Part shown: piece after piece, positions 23,525 to 37,052 of the stretch
How the letters are laid out: each line of letters opens with the position of its first letter
Position numbering within the stretch: the first letter of the stretch is position 1
Assembly (NCBI RefSeq): GCF_964020115.1
Contig: NZ_OZ026542.1
Location: 806,001 to 870,000 of the forward strand
Reading direction: 5' to 3'
Length of the DNA: 64,000 nt
Source: Candidatus Regiella endosymbiont of Tuberolachnus salignus
GTDB taxonomy: Bacteria; Pseudomonadota; Gammaproteobacteria; Enterobacterales; Enterobacteriaceae
The notes under the pieces: model-generated
Databases searched by the model: none
The model's input: only the letters and a program-made list of their open reading frames with translations
What the model was told of the DNA's origin: nothing
Position numbers and translations under genes: made by a program

Positions 23525-26500
23525 TGATGAGTATTAGCCCGATAGCGGGTAACGCGAGTTATTATGCTAGTCAGGATAATTATTACGTATTAGGTAGTTT
23601 AGGCTCTCGCTGGATGGGAGAAGGAGCCAAGATGCTCGGCTTGTCTGGGCAGATAAAAGATACGGTGCTTGATCAGATTAAACAGGGGATATTACCCAAT
23701 GGTATCCAGATTTCTCGTAAGGTAAAGGGTAAAGAAACCCACCGAACCGGTTATGATCTCACCTTTTCCGCCCCCAAAAGTGTCTCTGTATTGGCATTAA
23801 TCGGCGGTGATCAGCGTTTTATTGAGGCACACAATGCCGCTGTCTCTGTTGCCATGCAGGAAGTTGAGGCACTGTCCAGTGCTCGCATCACTAAAGATAA
23901 AAAAACAGCTACTGTACTGACCGGCAATATTGTCGCCGCTCTCTACCATCATGATACGTCTCGTGATCTTGATCCCCAGTTACATACCCATGCGTTGGTA
24001 TTGAATGCGACTCATGCTGAAGGCAAATGGCGTGCGCTAGCCAGTGACACTAAAATGAAAACCGGTTTTTCAGAAACCGTGATGGTCAATCAAGTGGCGT
24101 TGGGAAAGATTTATCGCCATTCATTGCGTCACGCTGTCGAAAAAATGGGCTATAAAACGCATGAAACGGGCAAAAATGGTCTATGGGAAATGGAAGGTGT
24201 CCCTGTAACGCCTTTTTCGCAACGTAGCCAAACCCTCCGTGAGACAGTAGAGAATGACGCCTCGCTGCGTACCCGTGATATTGCAGTACTCAATACCCGC
24301 AAAGCTAAAGTTGCCTCCGATCCCCTGATCCTGGTGGCGGAATGGAAAGCACGTCTGCAAGAAACCGGCTTTCATCTCGCTGATTTTATAAACCGAACCA
24401 AAGCCTATCAACAAGAGAAACAAACGGCCAGTATGCAGGAAAACAAAACCATAACCAACGATATCTCTCAGGCAGTTAACCACTCGATTTCCCTATTGAG
24501 TGACAGCAAAGTGCAATTCACTTATTCCGATTTGCTGGCTAAGACCGTAGGGCAGCTACCGGCAGAGCCAGGTGTATTCGAGCGGGTGCGTCAAGGTATT
24601 GAAGCAGCGATTGAACAACAGCGGGTGATCCCACTGGATAAAGAAAAAGGCATTTTTACCTCAGATATTCACTTGCTTAATGAACTAAGTCTACATCAGC
24701 TGGCTAAAACGACTCTGCGGGAAAATCGGGTACTGTCATTTCCTGAACGGGCACAAGTGCGAGAACGCCCCTATGTCGATGCTTATTCAGTACTGGCACA
24801 GGACAAACCTCCAGTGGCGATCTTGTCTGGACAAGGGGGAGCTGCCGTTCAGCGCGAGCGTATCAAGGATGCAGTGATGATGACCCTCTCTCAAGGAAGA
24901 GAGGTGAAGATCTTGGCGGCAGACCGAGGCAGTGGTGCTTGGTTAGCGCAGGAAAAACACCTTGCCGGACAAGTGATAGCACGTAGCCAGCTTACAGGTG
25001 AACTCACCTTACTACCACAAAGTACCCTGGTCATCGACCAAGCCGAAAAATTGACACTGAAAGAAACACTGTTGTTACTGGAAAAGGGGCAAGAACAGCG
25101 CGTCCAGCTGCTGTTTATGAACAGTGAGAAACGTCCTGGAACAGGCAATGCGCTATCGGTACTGAAAGAAGCGGGTGTCCCCCACTATCAGCTTTACGGC
25201 AGCCAGCCATTAGCCACTGTTGTTGTCAGTGAAAGCGATAAGCGTATCCGTTATGAAGCCCTGGCTTCAGCCTATGCAGAAATGAAATGGGCAAAAACAG
25301 CGGTGGTTACTCAGGTTAACGGGCAACGGGAGCAGGCAGCGCTTACCGCAGCGATACGCACCCAATTGAAGGCATCCGGTCAACTGGATAAAGTCGATAC
25401 CACAATATCAGTACTACAACCGGTTTGGTTGGACAGCAAAAGCCGCCATCAGCGTGAAAATTATCGCGCCGGGATGATGATGGAGCAGTGGGATAATGAA
25501 AAGAAAGCGATGCACCGCTATCAGATAGACAAGGTGATAGACAACAGCAATACCCTGCGGTTAATCAGTGAAACCGGCCAGGTGCGTGCCGAAAAAATTA
25601 ACAAGCTGGACAGCAGTTGGAGCCTGTTTGCACAAAAACAAATAGCAGTTGCGGTCGGAGAACAGCTCAAAGCGGTTGGGCGAGAAATGAAAGGGAAAAT
25701 AAAAGCCCATGAAGCACTGAAAGTCACCGCCATCAGCAAAACGGGTGTGACGGTAGAAAGCCAGGGCAAAAACTTCACATTGGACAGATCACGCGCCCTC
25801 AAACTTTCAACCGATTATGTTGAAAGCCTGGGCGCCAGCGTCAGTGACAAAAATCAGATATTGGCTGCCATCAGCGCGCGTGATTTAAATGCCGCGACAC
25901 TGAATCAACTGGCGAGAAGTGGTGATAAAGCAACGCTGTACACCGCAATGCCGTTAGATCGTGCAGAAAAACGCTTGATCAGTCATCCTCATTATCGTTT
26001 AGCCAGCGAACAGGTAAAAACACAAGCGGGTACGGATAATCTGGATAAAGCTATCAGCCAGAACAGGGAAAATTTATTATCGCCGGTACAGCAATCGGTG
26101 GCATTAGGATTGAGTCGTGCTCAAACGCAGGGGATCGATTTCTCAGCCCTAACGCTCATTTCAGCGTCCCTGGGATGGTCGCCTAACGTGACGGTTAACC
26201 AGATTAAAGCTGAAATCGAGCAGCAAAAAAAGCAAGGCGATCTGATCAATATAAACTCAATTTCTGATACCGAGCGGCTGGTGCCGCGTGTGACTTATGA
26301 GAGGGAGAAATCCATCATTCGCACCATCGCTCAGGGAAAGAATGCCGTTACACCGCTCATGGCGTCTATTCCACCGCAATACCTGGAGGGGTTGACTGAC
26401 GGCCAGAAAGCAGCAACCTGCATGATCTTGAAAAGTTCCGATCAGTTTCTGGCTATCCAGGGGTTTGCGGGTACAGGGAAAACCACTCAGTTTAAAGCGG

Positions 26501-28132
26501 TGATGGCCGCTATGGGGAGCTTACCGGAAAACCAGCGCCCACAAGTGATGGGTCTCGCCCCGACACACCGTGCCGTTCATGAAATGCAAGGAGCCGGTAT
26601 TCTGTCACAAACACTGGCTTCCTTTCTCAGTGAAGCACGTCAACAAGCATTAGCCGGTGAAACGCCAGATTATCACAATACGGTATTTATCATTGATGAG
26701 TCTTCGATGATGGGGAACCGGGATATGGCCGAGTTGTATCAGCAGATCAGCCGTGGTCACGGACGGGCGATTAGCAGCGGAGATAGCGCCCAACTACAGG
26801 CGATTGAGCCCGGCCAGCCCTTTAAGTTGATGCAACAACGCAGCGCCAGTGACATCGCAATAATGAAAGACATCGTACGCCAGACACCGGCATTAAAACC
26901 CGCTATTTACAGCATGATTGAGGGAAATACCCGTGACGCTTTAAACCGAATAGAAACAGTGACACCTGACCGCATTCCCCGCCAGCCACAGGCATGGACA
27001 CCCACTGCATCGGTGATGGAATTTAAAAAAGAGCAGGTAAAACAGACAAACACAGTATCACAGCAGAAAAACCGCGATGCGCCAACTGACATAATTAGCG
27101 CTATCAGTCAGGATTATAGCGGACGTACTGTTGATGCCAGAAACAATACACTCATCGTGGCGCATCTAAACGAAGATCGCTGCGCCATTAACGCGCAAAT
27201 TCACCATCAACTCCAGGCGGCGGGAGAGCTTGGCAATACAGAATCTGTATTATCTATTCTGGAGCCGGTGCGCACATTGCATAATGAATTACGCCGTGCT
27301 GCGAGCTTTTCTCCCCATATCGACAAGATCGCACTGATAAACAGCCAGTATTACACGGTGGCCAGGATAGATGATAAAGCCGGTATCGTGACACTGCGTG
27401 ATAGCGAAGGAAAAGCGCAGCTGATATCAAATTTTGAGAACAGCACGCAGGCTATTGCGCTGTATAAACCGCGAGAAATTCTTGTCAGTACTGGCGACAA
27501 GTTACGTTTTACCCGCAGTGATAATGATAGAGGCTATGTGGCTAATAGTCTCTGGCAAGTGAGCAAAATAGACAGTAACGGCAGCATCACGCTCACTCAC
27601 GGCGAACACAACAAGCGCCTGGATCCAAAGCAAGCTATTGAAGATCGCCATATTGATCTTGCCTATGCCGTCACCTCTTACGGTGCACAGGGTGCCAGTT
27701 CCCGCTATGTTATTACGCTGGAAGGAACAGAAGGGAGCAGGAAAAATAGGGCGACCCGGGAGGGAGGTTATGTGACACTCTCTCGCGCAAAAGAACATGT
27801 ACAGGTGTATACCGACGACCGAGAGAAATGGTTGAGGGCACTAGAACATCAAAAAAAGTACCCTACAGCCCATGATTTACTGCACGGTGCTAATGATAAA
27901 GCCGCTCAGATTGCAGAGCAATTGATAGCCAGCGCTACACCCATGCAAAATACCGCGCTGGGACGTAAATTATTACAAACACGTGGCCTGGGATCGGGAG
28001 AATCAATGGCAAAATTTATTGCGCCAGGGCGTAAATATCCCACCCCCCATATAGCATTGCCGGTATGGGACAGTAACGGTAAACGCGCCGGTGTTTACCT
28101 GGATGAAATCCGACTGCAACAAGAAGGAAGTA
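23524..28132 (+). pseudogene. traI: F-type relaxase/helicase TraI, main part
   Basis: MobF relaxase that nicks oriT and unwinds plasmid DNA. Catalytic tyrosines in ASYYASQDNYYVLGS (residues about 13-21), histidine triad in LDPQLHTHALVLN, and a C-terminal helicase with Walker A GFAGTGKTT near 980 and FIIDESSMMG. The ATG at 23524 gives the family start MMSI; the TTG at 23521 is in frame but unlikely. IS21 copy 3 interrupts it after QQEGS, adding a stop at 28149. About 1535 of about 1700 residues precede the insertion, so an active truncated relaxase is conceivable. Confidence 0.93.
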
Positions 28133-28188
28133 TGTCAACGCTACTTTAGATTGACCACTTTTTGCTACTTTAAAATGTCCAGTTTTTG

Positions 28189-30176
<1,988 letters not shown>

Positions 30177-30264
30177 GGCTTTGTCACCACAAAGGAAACT
30201 GCATTCTGGCTTGAGTGGACAAATTAAATTAGCAATTTACGGTCTTTTATCATTAGCGCTGACA

Positions 30265-30741
30265 AGTAAAATAGAACTAAACCACCAACCACGGGTGCTG
30301 GGCAGTCAGGATGCCAGATTTGCGGGCTTACAGATCAGTCGTAATGGCGAAACGCGACTCGCAGCGGATATCCAGCAAGCTATACGACTCGCGCATGTTT
30401 ACCCAGAAAGCGGGGTGATAATCCGTTTATCAGGTGTTGGGATACCCAGTAACGTTAACCGTATTACCGGTAATATTCTGGTTCCTGACGATAAAACCCT
30501 GAGTCAGGCACAAACGCAACCTGAACGAAAAAATCAGGCGATAGCTATCGAAAAAGCAGCGAAGATCATCCAAGAAGAAACGGCACAGAATACATTGAAA
30601 TCAATGAAATCGGATCCATCAAATCAAGATAATGGTGCACTCAATAAGGTTGTACAAGGTGTTACCCAGACAACATTGTCTTTTGAACGCTTGCATAAGC
30701 TGGAACGAGACAGTGTGAAGGAGAAGCTTTTTGGGGAATGA
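30265..30741 (+). pseudogene. traI: TraI, C-terminal end after the IS21 insertion
   Basis: Continues the relaxase frame: LGSQDARFAGLQISRNGETR matches the conserved TraI C-terminal domain, and the tail HKLERDSVKEKLFGE fits the end of F TraI. It has no start of its own, so it is silent unless IS21 excises; the open frame extending upstream is IS21 sequence. Confidence 0.9.
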
Positions 30742-30798
30742 ATATTTTTCACACTACGGGAAAAGTTTCATACTCTATTTCTATCTTTTATATCGTAA

Positions 30799-30813
30799 TT
30801 TGTTAACAGTGCC
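30799..30813. repeat. Solo end of the IS5-C/MITE family
   Basis: TGTTAACAGTGCC matches the right terminal repeat of the elements at 47083, 59911 and 62049. No left end is found nearby, so it is a deletion remnant. Confidence 0.55.
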
Positions 30814-31009
30814 ATATCTAAAGAGGCAGATTGAACACCAGTTACAAGACCAAAAAATTGGCGATTGCTCACACGCAATTCAAATATTATATCGATATAG
30901 CCCATCAATGGTTATTAAGCTGCTTAAGTGGCCGCCATGAAAAAGTCTGATATTTTTCTCACTTGCATTGTAAATACAAATCGGATATAAGTCTTCCAGG
31001 ATGTTATCA

Positions 31010-32024
31010 TTATGAGCCAGTCCACATTCTCCTTTTGTCATCTGGAACCCCTGCTCAATCTGCCAACACTGACCGGCCACTTGAACCAGCGTTTCCAGCG
31101 AGGCCTTCTCCCTTGGGGCAAAGACCACATAATAGGCTCGTTCATCCGGTTTTTTCCTGTGCCGTCTTATCAGCAAATGTTGGCTGCAAACGAAATAGAG
31201 GAGTCAGCGCTCAGTCGTACCAACGCTCTCCCTTACTTCCTGCGCCCGCTGAAACCGAACGCCAGGCTTTATTCGGTAATGCGTTAGCCATTTCCTGGGC
31301 TTGCGTGCAAACAAATGGCTGACACCACAGTGGTTCATTACAAGGCACTGCCAACACAAAGGGCTGCTGGTTCTCTTCCCGCCAACGACGCAGATGGCGA
31401 TCTCCTCCATAAACACAGTCTGCCGTGACCCAACTTGCCGGTATACCTGCATCAAACGCCCGCGCTAACATTTGGCGGGCTAATTCTGGCTTACTGCTAA
31501 AGTCGGCTTCATCAGGGATACCTGCCTGTCGGCAACGTGCTGTGTCTGCTATCCACGTTTTTGGCAAGTATAACTCTCGATCAATAAAAGCACTGCTTCC
31601 CTTTCCCACATAACACAGGAATACACCAGTCTGGCAATTTTCTACCCGCCCCGTTGTACTGACGTTGTACCCCCTGCTGAGTGTCGGCCTTTTTTGATGA
31701 ACCCGGTTTCATCCACAACAAGCACGCCATCTGGAGAACTCAGATGCTCTACTACCCAATCACGTAGCACATCACGCGCTGCATTCGCATCCCACTCAGC
31801 ACGTTCAAGTAAATATTGATACCATGAGGCGAGCACCCACCCAGCCATTCCGCCAGTTGCCAGCTGGTTTTTCGCTGACACTCGCTCAGTAATGCCTTTA
31901 CATAGCCTGCTGCTCGTTCACGGGTTTCACAACGATGAAATAAATTCCCCAGCCTGGTCGTTAATTTGTCAAAAATCGCTAATCCACCAAAATCATCTAA
32001 TAGCATAGGGTAAAATACCAACAA
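31010..32024 (-). pseudogene. IS701-family transposase, multiply frameshifted
   Basis: Parts of a DDE transposase occur in order in several frames: LLDDFGGLAIFDKLTTRLG near 32000, GVLVVDETGFIKKGRHSAG near 31700, then WVTADCVYGGDRHLRRW near 31440, then CWQIEQGFQMTKGECGLAH near 31040. DETGFIKKG carries the first catalytic Asp, TADCVYG the second, and the Q-E region the Glu. At least four frame changes break it and the 3' end is missing. Confidence 0.85.
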
Positions 32025-32331
32025 TCTCGAGGTTCTTCATTATATATGCATTAACTACGACTGTAGTACTAGGCCTATCAACCAGAATTTGGCTTCATTG
32101 TTCAGCATTTCTAACATGAATATGGAGGGGTTCCTGTGGGTCGCCCTCATTCGAATAGAAAAAAACATATGGCCTTTAAATCTCAATATGACTGGCATAC
32201 CCTGACTTACCTTTATCAGTTTCATTCGAACATGGGGTATGACTATACCGCATTTTTCTTGTACGCCGTATTGGTTACATGTTGTGTTCAGGAGTGAGGG
32301 TGAACATCCACTATCTTCGTTATCCGAAAAG
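32025..32331. other. Intergenic stretch without a recognised gene
   Basis: Between the IS701 relic and the oxygenase-like gene. A minus-strand ORF (32055-32363) overlaps the end of that gene and shows no domain or ribosome site. Nothing else seen. Confidence 0.35.
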
Positions 32332-34563
32332 CTATGTACGACTGCTTTCCATCCCTGAAGCAATCTTTATTCTTTCGAACCTTTCTTGTGCTTGTTTATA
32401 GATTAGATCACTTTTCGTTATGATCAACTTGTGGGGAGAGCCCTGTTTTTTTACCTCAAAACTGATGGGTAGTGTGGTCTCCTTGATATTGCGTATAATA
32501 TGTTCGCGATGCGGGGCGGCAAGTGGCCATATCTTGGTGGATTCGGTTTTCGATTTCACAAATTCCATGACTACTTTGCAATAATCACAAGTGCAGGCTA
32601 ATTTGGCGTCGAGTGACCAATCGTCTTTGCTGCGCAATCCTTTATTTAATTCTTCATGGATACCTTTTTCTACATGCATTTGCAATAAACTGTATGCAGA
32701 TGACAGGTTGTTAGTCCTTTTCTTTTGCAAATTCAGCACGAGATCTGCTAACTCTAGCTCTGGATATAACTGCACATGTGAGATAACGTGCCTGACGATT
32801 TTTTCAGTTGCTACATGATCGACAACCACATCACAGGCATACATTATTTTTGTGAGTGCTGTTATTCGTCTGTTTAGCGATTTCATGCACTCAACAGGTG
32901 TGAGCGGTCGCTTGTCCATCCTGATTATGGCTTCAACATGATAACGTACCAGAAAAACCGCTAGCTGCATGTCCCCGCCCTGAGTTATAAAATTGTGTAT
33001 CAACTTATCTATATCTAACTGAATTTGTGTTGTAGCACGTCGATGGTAATCCTCTTGATCACGCGCTTGCCAGGTCTCGAGTAATCTCAGGCACCAAGCA
33101 ATGCCATAAACATTTTGTAGTTTAATCAATGCTTCAAGACCGCTTTCTTTCCCGCTGACTGAAATGGAAAATTCCTTCAGCAAGGTGCAGGCTAGTTCTT
33201 CACTTTGAAGATAGACGGCGATCTGAGTGAATGATATGAAGTACTTTTCTTGAGCTTCCTGTTGGCGTCTGTGGTACAAAAAACGACCGGCTTGATTGAT
33301 CATATCAATGATAGGCTCCGCGCAACCTGGCTTTTGCGTCAGGCTCACGATATCGGCAAGTGCTTGATCGTAATCGAGAATGAAACACATCGATATATTA
33401 TCCGCTTCACGCCACAGAACTATTGCTGCACGCCGGTACCAGTAATCTATCGTATTACCGTAATTACCCATCCAACCCTCGTATTGAGAGTCACTCAAAT
33501 CTTCTTTTTGCGATTCTTTTGTCCAACAAATTTCATCATCAGAAAAATAGTTATCCCCATATGACATTGGCCTGTTTTCCGTATCAAGCCAGTAGACAAG
33601 CGTGGTATCACCGTCAACCAGTTCCTCCGGCTCTGGATCATTTTCATCTCCATAGGCTGCCCAGGATTCGTGGATATCCGCTAGCGCGAGATGAGGTATC
33701 AGGCCAAGCTTCCTCGCTGCATGCCTAAAAGCCTGTGCATTCTGATAATCAGCGCCTTTGAGTAGATCCCATCTCAAACTATGCTCGGTATAACTGTGGT
33801 CAAGAAAATACCCCAGTTTGATTGGCGTATTTCCCTGATTTATTCGCGAACTAAAATAATCCCCAAGCGCTTGTTCAAGATTTTTGTTAACATATTTTTC
33901 CTCCTGAAAAGGAAGAAGTTGAGCGGGTTCAAGAACAACGTTGTAGGTCAAAGCAAGCCGATAGCCTTGCTTTATTTTTTCGATTTCATGCTGGCAATCC
34001 GCATAAAATACAATGCACTTCAATGTCTGATCAGCCAGATTTTCTGATGTGAATCGATACTGTTGGCCTGCATGAGTGATGATCAGATCTCCCCCAATAT
34101 GTGCTGACGGGAGCACCACGATCAGAGTCGCGATCATGCCATCGATTTTTTCTGAATCCTGATGTGCTTTGAAAAACTGTCCCGGAGTGTAAATCAGCAT
34201 ATTATGCAAATGGGGCGTAAGCACCGCATTTTCTGGCAAGCCTAAAGTACTTCGCATACCCTCCAACATGTTGTGCATTATTTCCCTGTCATACGTGATG
34301 CGCAATTGATCAGCAGGAATTTCATGCGTATCACGTACTTTTTTATCCAGCAAGGTTTTCTCACGCAAGCCAAATTTTGCGGGCGATGAAATCTTTAATA
34401 AACATTCGACAACATGCACATCAAGCGGCATGGAAATATGGCCTAGCCCTTGGACTTCTATTGAAAATACTTGTGGATCAAGAGTATGCTCGGCATAAAA
34501 TTCTGGGTAATCCTTGGTGTGGTACGTCTCTTTTTCAAGCGCTTGTATGATCTTCGAAATCAT
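32332..34563 (-). CDS. 2-oxoglutarate/Fe(II) oxygenase-like large protein
   Basis: 743 residues, intact. The N-terminal part has a prolyl 4-hydroxylase-like double-stranded beta helix: iron ligands H134 and D136 in FFKAHQDSEK, H192 in YADCQHEIEKIKQGYRLALTY in part, and R202 as the 2-oxoglutarate residue. The remaining 500 residues are mostly helical, with several Cys (ACTCDYCK near the end) and no domain I can name. Such proteins modify Pro, Asn or other residues in partner proteins; the substrate here is unknown. Start at 34563 (MISKIIQALEKE) is preceded by GGGGGAG; an upstream in-frame ATG at 34641 adds 26 unconserved residues. Confidence 0.72.
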   Translation of the reverse strand: MISKIIQALEKETYHTKDYPEFYAEHTLDPQVFSIEVQGLGHISMPLDVHVVECLLKISSPAKFGLREKTLLDKKVRDTHEIPADQLRITYDREIMHNMLEGMRSTLGLPENAVLTPHLHNMLIYTPGQFFKAHQDSEKIDGMIATLIVVLPSAHIGGDLIITHAGQQYRFTSENLADQTLKCIVFYADCQHEIEKIKQGYRLALTYNVVLEPAQLLPFQEEKYVNKNLEQALGDYFSSRINQGNTPIKLGYFLDHSYTEHSLRWDLLKGADYQNAQAFRHAARKLGLIPHLALADIHESWAAYGDENDPEPEELVDGDTTLVYWLDTENRPMSYGDNYFSDDEICWTKESQKEDLSDSQYEGWMGNYGNTIDYWYRRAAIVLWREADNISMCFILDYDQALADIVSLTQKPGCAEPIIDMINQAGRFLYHRRQQEAQEKYFISFTQIAVYLQSEELACTLLKEFSISVSGKESGLEALIKLQNVYGIAWCLRLLETWQARDQEDYHRRATTQIQLDIDKLIHNFITQGGDMQLAVFLVRYHVEAIIRMDKRPLTPVECMKSLNRRITALTKIMYACDVVVDHVATEKIVRHVISHVQLYPELELADLVLNLQKKRTNNLSSAYSLLQMHVEKGIHEELNKGLRSKDDWSLDAKLACTCDYCKVVMEFVKSKTESTKIWPLAAPHREHIIRNIKETTLPISFEVKKQGSPHKLIITKSDLIYKQAQERFERIKIASGMESSRT

Positions 34564-34842
34564 GATGCTTTCATCTCCCCCATTTTTATAGAGCAACATA
34601 ATAGCAAAGCGAGTGTCGGAGAACTGTCTTCCGGACGGCATAAAGGAGACTGAGATAGCTCAATGTGTTCGTAGTCTATTCCATAATGTTGTCGGTAGTT
34701 ATTTTCTGGGTTCTGTTGCTGCTAGGCTGCTACCACTGGTTTTGATAACAACGGGCAGTGTAGTGCGCACGCTGTGTGTCTTACCCAAAGGAGGGTTAGG
34801 GTTCAAAAGGTATTACTAAGAGTATGACCGCTGTTTTTCTGC
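34564..34842. other. Intergenic stretch upstream of the oxygenase-like gene
   Basis: Presumably holds the promoter of the oxygenase-like gene on the minus strand; no convincing -35/-10 pair or other gene was identified. Confidence 0.3.
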
Positions 34843-35626
34843 TGCATATTATCATCAAGAAGATCACCGAGTAACGGTGTTTGTCAATGTGGAAGGTGTT
34901 GTGACGGTTGTTACTCCAGCGTTGTACTGTTCTGACTGAAATTCCAATGGCCTGGCATGCCGGTGCCTTACGAGCCCCCTGTTTCATCGCATCTCTGAGC
35001 ATATCAATTATTTTATGCCGCTCTGGGAGAGGTATCAGGCGTCCTCGCTGTTGTCCCAGAGGGCATTGAACTTTTCCCTTAACACACCAGTAAGGCTGCC
35101 GTTTCCGCAAGCGCCTTTTCTTTTCTGGCGAGTTCTTTTTCAAGTTCACGGATCTTTTGTCTGTATTCTTTGACGACTTTATCAACTTTATGATTATTTA
35201 GGGCTTTCAGCTCATGCGCCTGGATCGAAACCGTTCGCCGTTCCTTAACCTGTTCAACAAACAATCCTTTATATCGACAGTATTCGGCCAGCTCAATTTC
35301 AGACATCACTGCGCTTTCGATAACCACAGCAAAGCGCTGCTCGGGGGACCAACCTTCGTTATTCTTTAAAAACCGCTCATCTTCACATAATAGGCCATCA
35401 CTCATTAACTCGTTTCTCCATCTTGAAACAACCGAAGGGCTCACGTCTAGCTTCTTCGCTATTTGCCGGTGAGACCAATTATACGGAGGTTGAAGCTAGA
35501 GCAACCCTTGTTGCTTGATATTGATAGGCACGGGGTTTGCTGGCATGTTGTTCTCCTTAATACTAACAGGCGACAACTATGCTGACACAGGGGGTTACTG
35601 AGTGATCTTCTTGATGATAATATGCA
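34843..35626. repeat. 25-bp perfect inverted repeat flanking an IS3 remnant
   Basis: TGCATATTATCATCAAGAAG starts the left arm (34843-34867) and the exact complement ends at 35626. The motif also lies beside the full IS3-B copy (52818-52842) and, with changes, at 48714-48738. It is either an outer part of IS3-B or an older repeat that IS3-B targets. Confidence 0.55.
34882..35587 (-). pseudogene. IS3-family element (type B), internally deleted
   Basis: A 706-bp derivative of the 1.6-kb IS3-B at 51193-52803. It keeps the right end, most of orfA (SPSVVSRWRNELMSDGLLCE, then KVDKVVKEYRQKIRELEKEL) and the first codons of orfB (GARKAPACQAIGISVRT). A stop falls early in orfA (WLQ read as W-L-stop near 35500) and most of orfB is deleted. 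Confidence 0.85.
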
Positions 35627-35662
35627 TCTGTATGGGAGAATAGCATAAAAAAGCGTGGGGCA

Positions 35663-35936
35663 TCAAGGATTACGTTTAAATTTGATAAAATCCGGTCGAC
35701 GCTTCTCTATAAAGGCATTGCGTCCCTCCTGCCCCTCTTTGGTCATATAGAACAGCACGCACTGTCTGATCACCACCGGAGCAAAAGGCTTTATCCCCCG
35801 CGCCAGTCAGAATAATCACGCCAATGTTCGCATCATAGCGGGCATAGCTTAACGCCAAGATCATCTCTTTCACCGTCAGTGGCCGGAACGCATTACGCAC
35901 TTGCGGCCGGTTAATCGTGATTTTGGCGATATAAGC
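35663..35936 (-). pseudogene. menB: menB remnant with internal deletion
   Basis: 1,4-dihydroxy-2-naphthoyl-CoA synthase closes the second ring in menaquinone synthesis. The fragment reads [20 protein letters not shown] through AFCSGGDQ (about residues 34-91 of E. coli MenB), then jumps out of frame to [20 protein letters not shown] and the normal C-terminus FKFKRNP (about 255-285). About 165 codons and the 5' end are missing; the 5' end was replaced by an IS481 relic. Menaquinone synthesis through this gene copy is lost. Confidence 0.88.
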
Positions 35937-37012
35937 CATGGAATTTGTCAGATGAATCTGACTGTCCGATGGTTTAAATAAATTATCGAGTTGTTTTTCT
36001 TTTACTAACTCTGTTGATGCAATCCAAGTTTCCCAGGGGGTTTTGCCATAACAATACCTGCCTGAATGAGGTCGCTCTGTGTTGTAGAATGTGAGCCATT
36101 TATCGATGTCTTGCTGAATGTCTTCCAATGATGAATAAATTTTACGCGGAAACATGACGTCATAACATTCATTTTTCATCGTTTTATGAAACCGCTCACA
36201 GAACCCATTGGTCTGCGGGCTGTACGCTTTTGTCCGCGTATGTTCGATATCTTCTCGCTCCAAGTAAAGCTGATAGGCATGGTTTTCCTTTTTACCCGAG
36301 TATTCTGAGCCTCTGTCAGTCAGGATACGCAATAAGGGAACCGCTTGCTCATCATAGAATGGCAGCACCTGGTCGTTTAACACATCTGCTGCAACCAAGG
36401 CATTTTTCTCTGTATAGACCTTAGCAAAGGCGACTCTGGAATAGGTATCAATAAAGGTCTGCTGATAAATTTTACCGACGCCTTTAATGTGCCCCACGTA
36501 GTAAGTATCCTGAGAGCCGAGATAGCCCGGGTGTTGCGTTTCAATTTCACCCTGTGCTTCCCGTTTATCTTGCACTTTTTCCAGTGCTTGCAGCTGGGCT
36601 TCGGTGAGTAAATATCCCTCCTGCGCTACCTTAGCTTCCAAGGCAGAAAGGCGTTTCTTGATATTTTCTAGGTCATGGCGCAACCAAACCGAGCGAACAC
36701 CACTGCCCGAAATCATTATCCCCTGTCGGTTGAGTTCATTCGCTACGCGGTGTTGTCCATAAGCAGGATAGTCGTAAGCCATATTCACCACCGCTTGTTC
36801 TATATGCGGTTCTACCCGGTTTTTTTCGAGTGGTTTTTTACGACTTATCTCTACCAGCGCTGGTTCACCTCCCTGCTCAACAGCTTTTTAAACCGGTAAT
36901 AGCTGTCCCTACTGTAGCCCATGACTTTACACGCTGACTGAACATTACCCAATAGTTTCGCCAGTTCCAATAAGCCTAATTTCGGTTTGATTATTTTTGC
37001 TGTTTGATTCAT
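35937..37012 (-). pseudogene. IS481-family transposase, frameshifted and fused to menB
   Basis: Starts MNQTAKIIKPKLGLLELAK with helix-turn-helix CKVMGYSRDSYYRF. A one-base change near 36895 moves the frame; the rest reads [20 protein letters not shown] through the DDE core ([37 protein letters not shown]). The stop is lost, so the open frame runs into menB as a 371-codon hybrid. Confidence 0.88.
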
Positions 37013-37052
37013 TTCTAACACTCCTTCACGTTAGGATAAACATAGCGAAATG

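Noticed and set aside
31012-31322. Plus-strand ORFs of 91 and 119 codons
   Set aside because: They are antisense to the IS701-family transposase relic whose conserved motifs read on the minus strand.
32055-32363. 102-codon minus-strand ORF
   Set aside because: It overlaps the end of the oxygenase-like gene, lacks a ribosome site and shows no recognisable composition.
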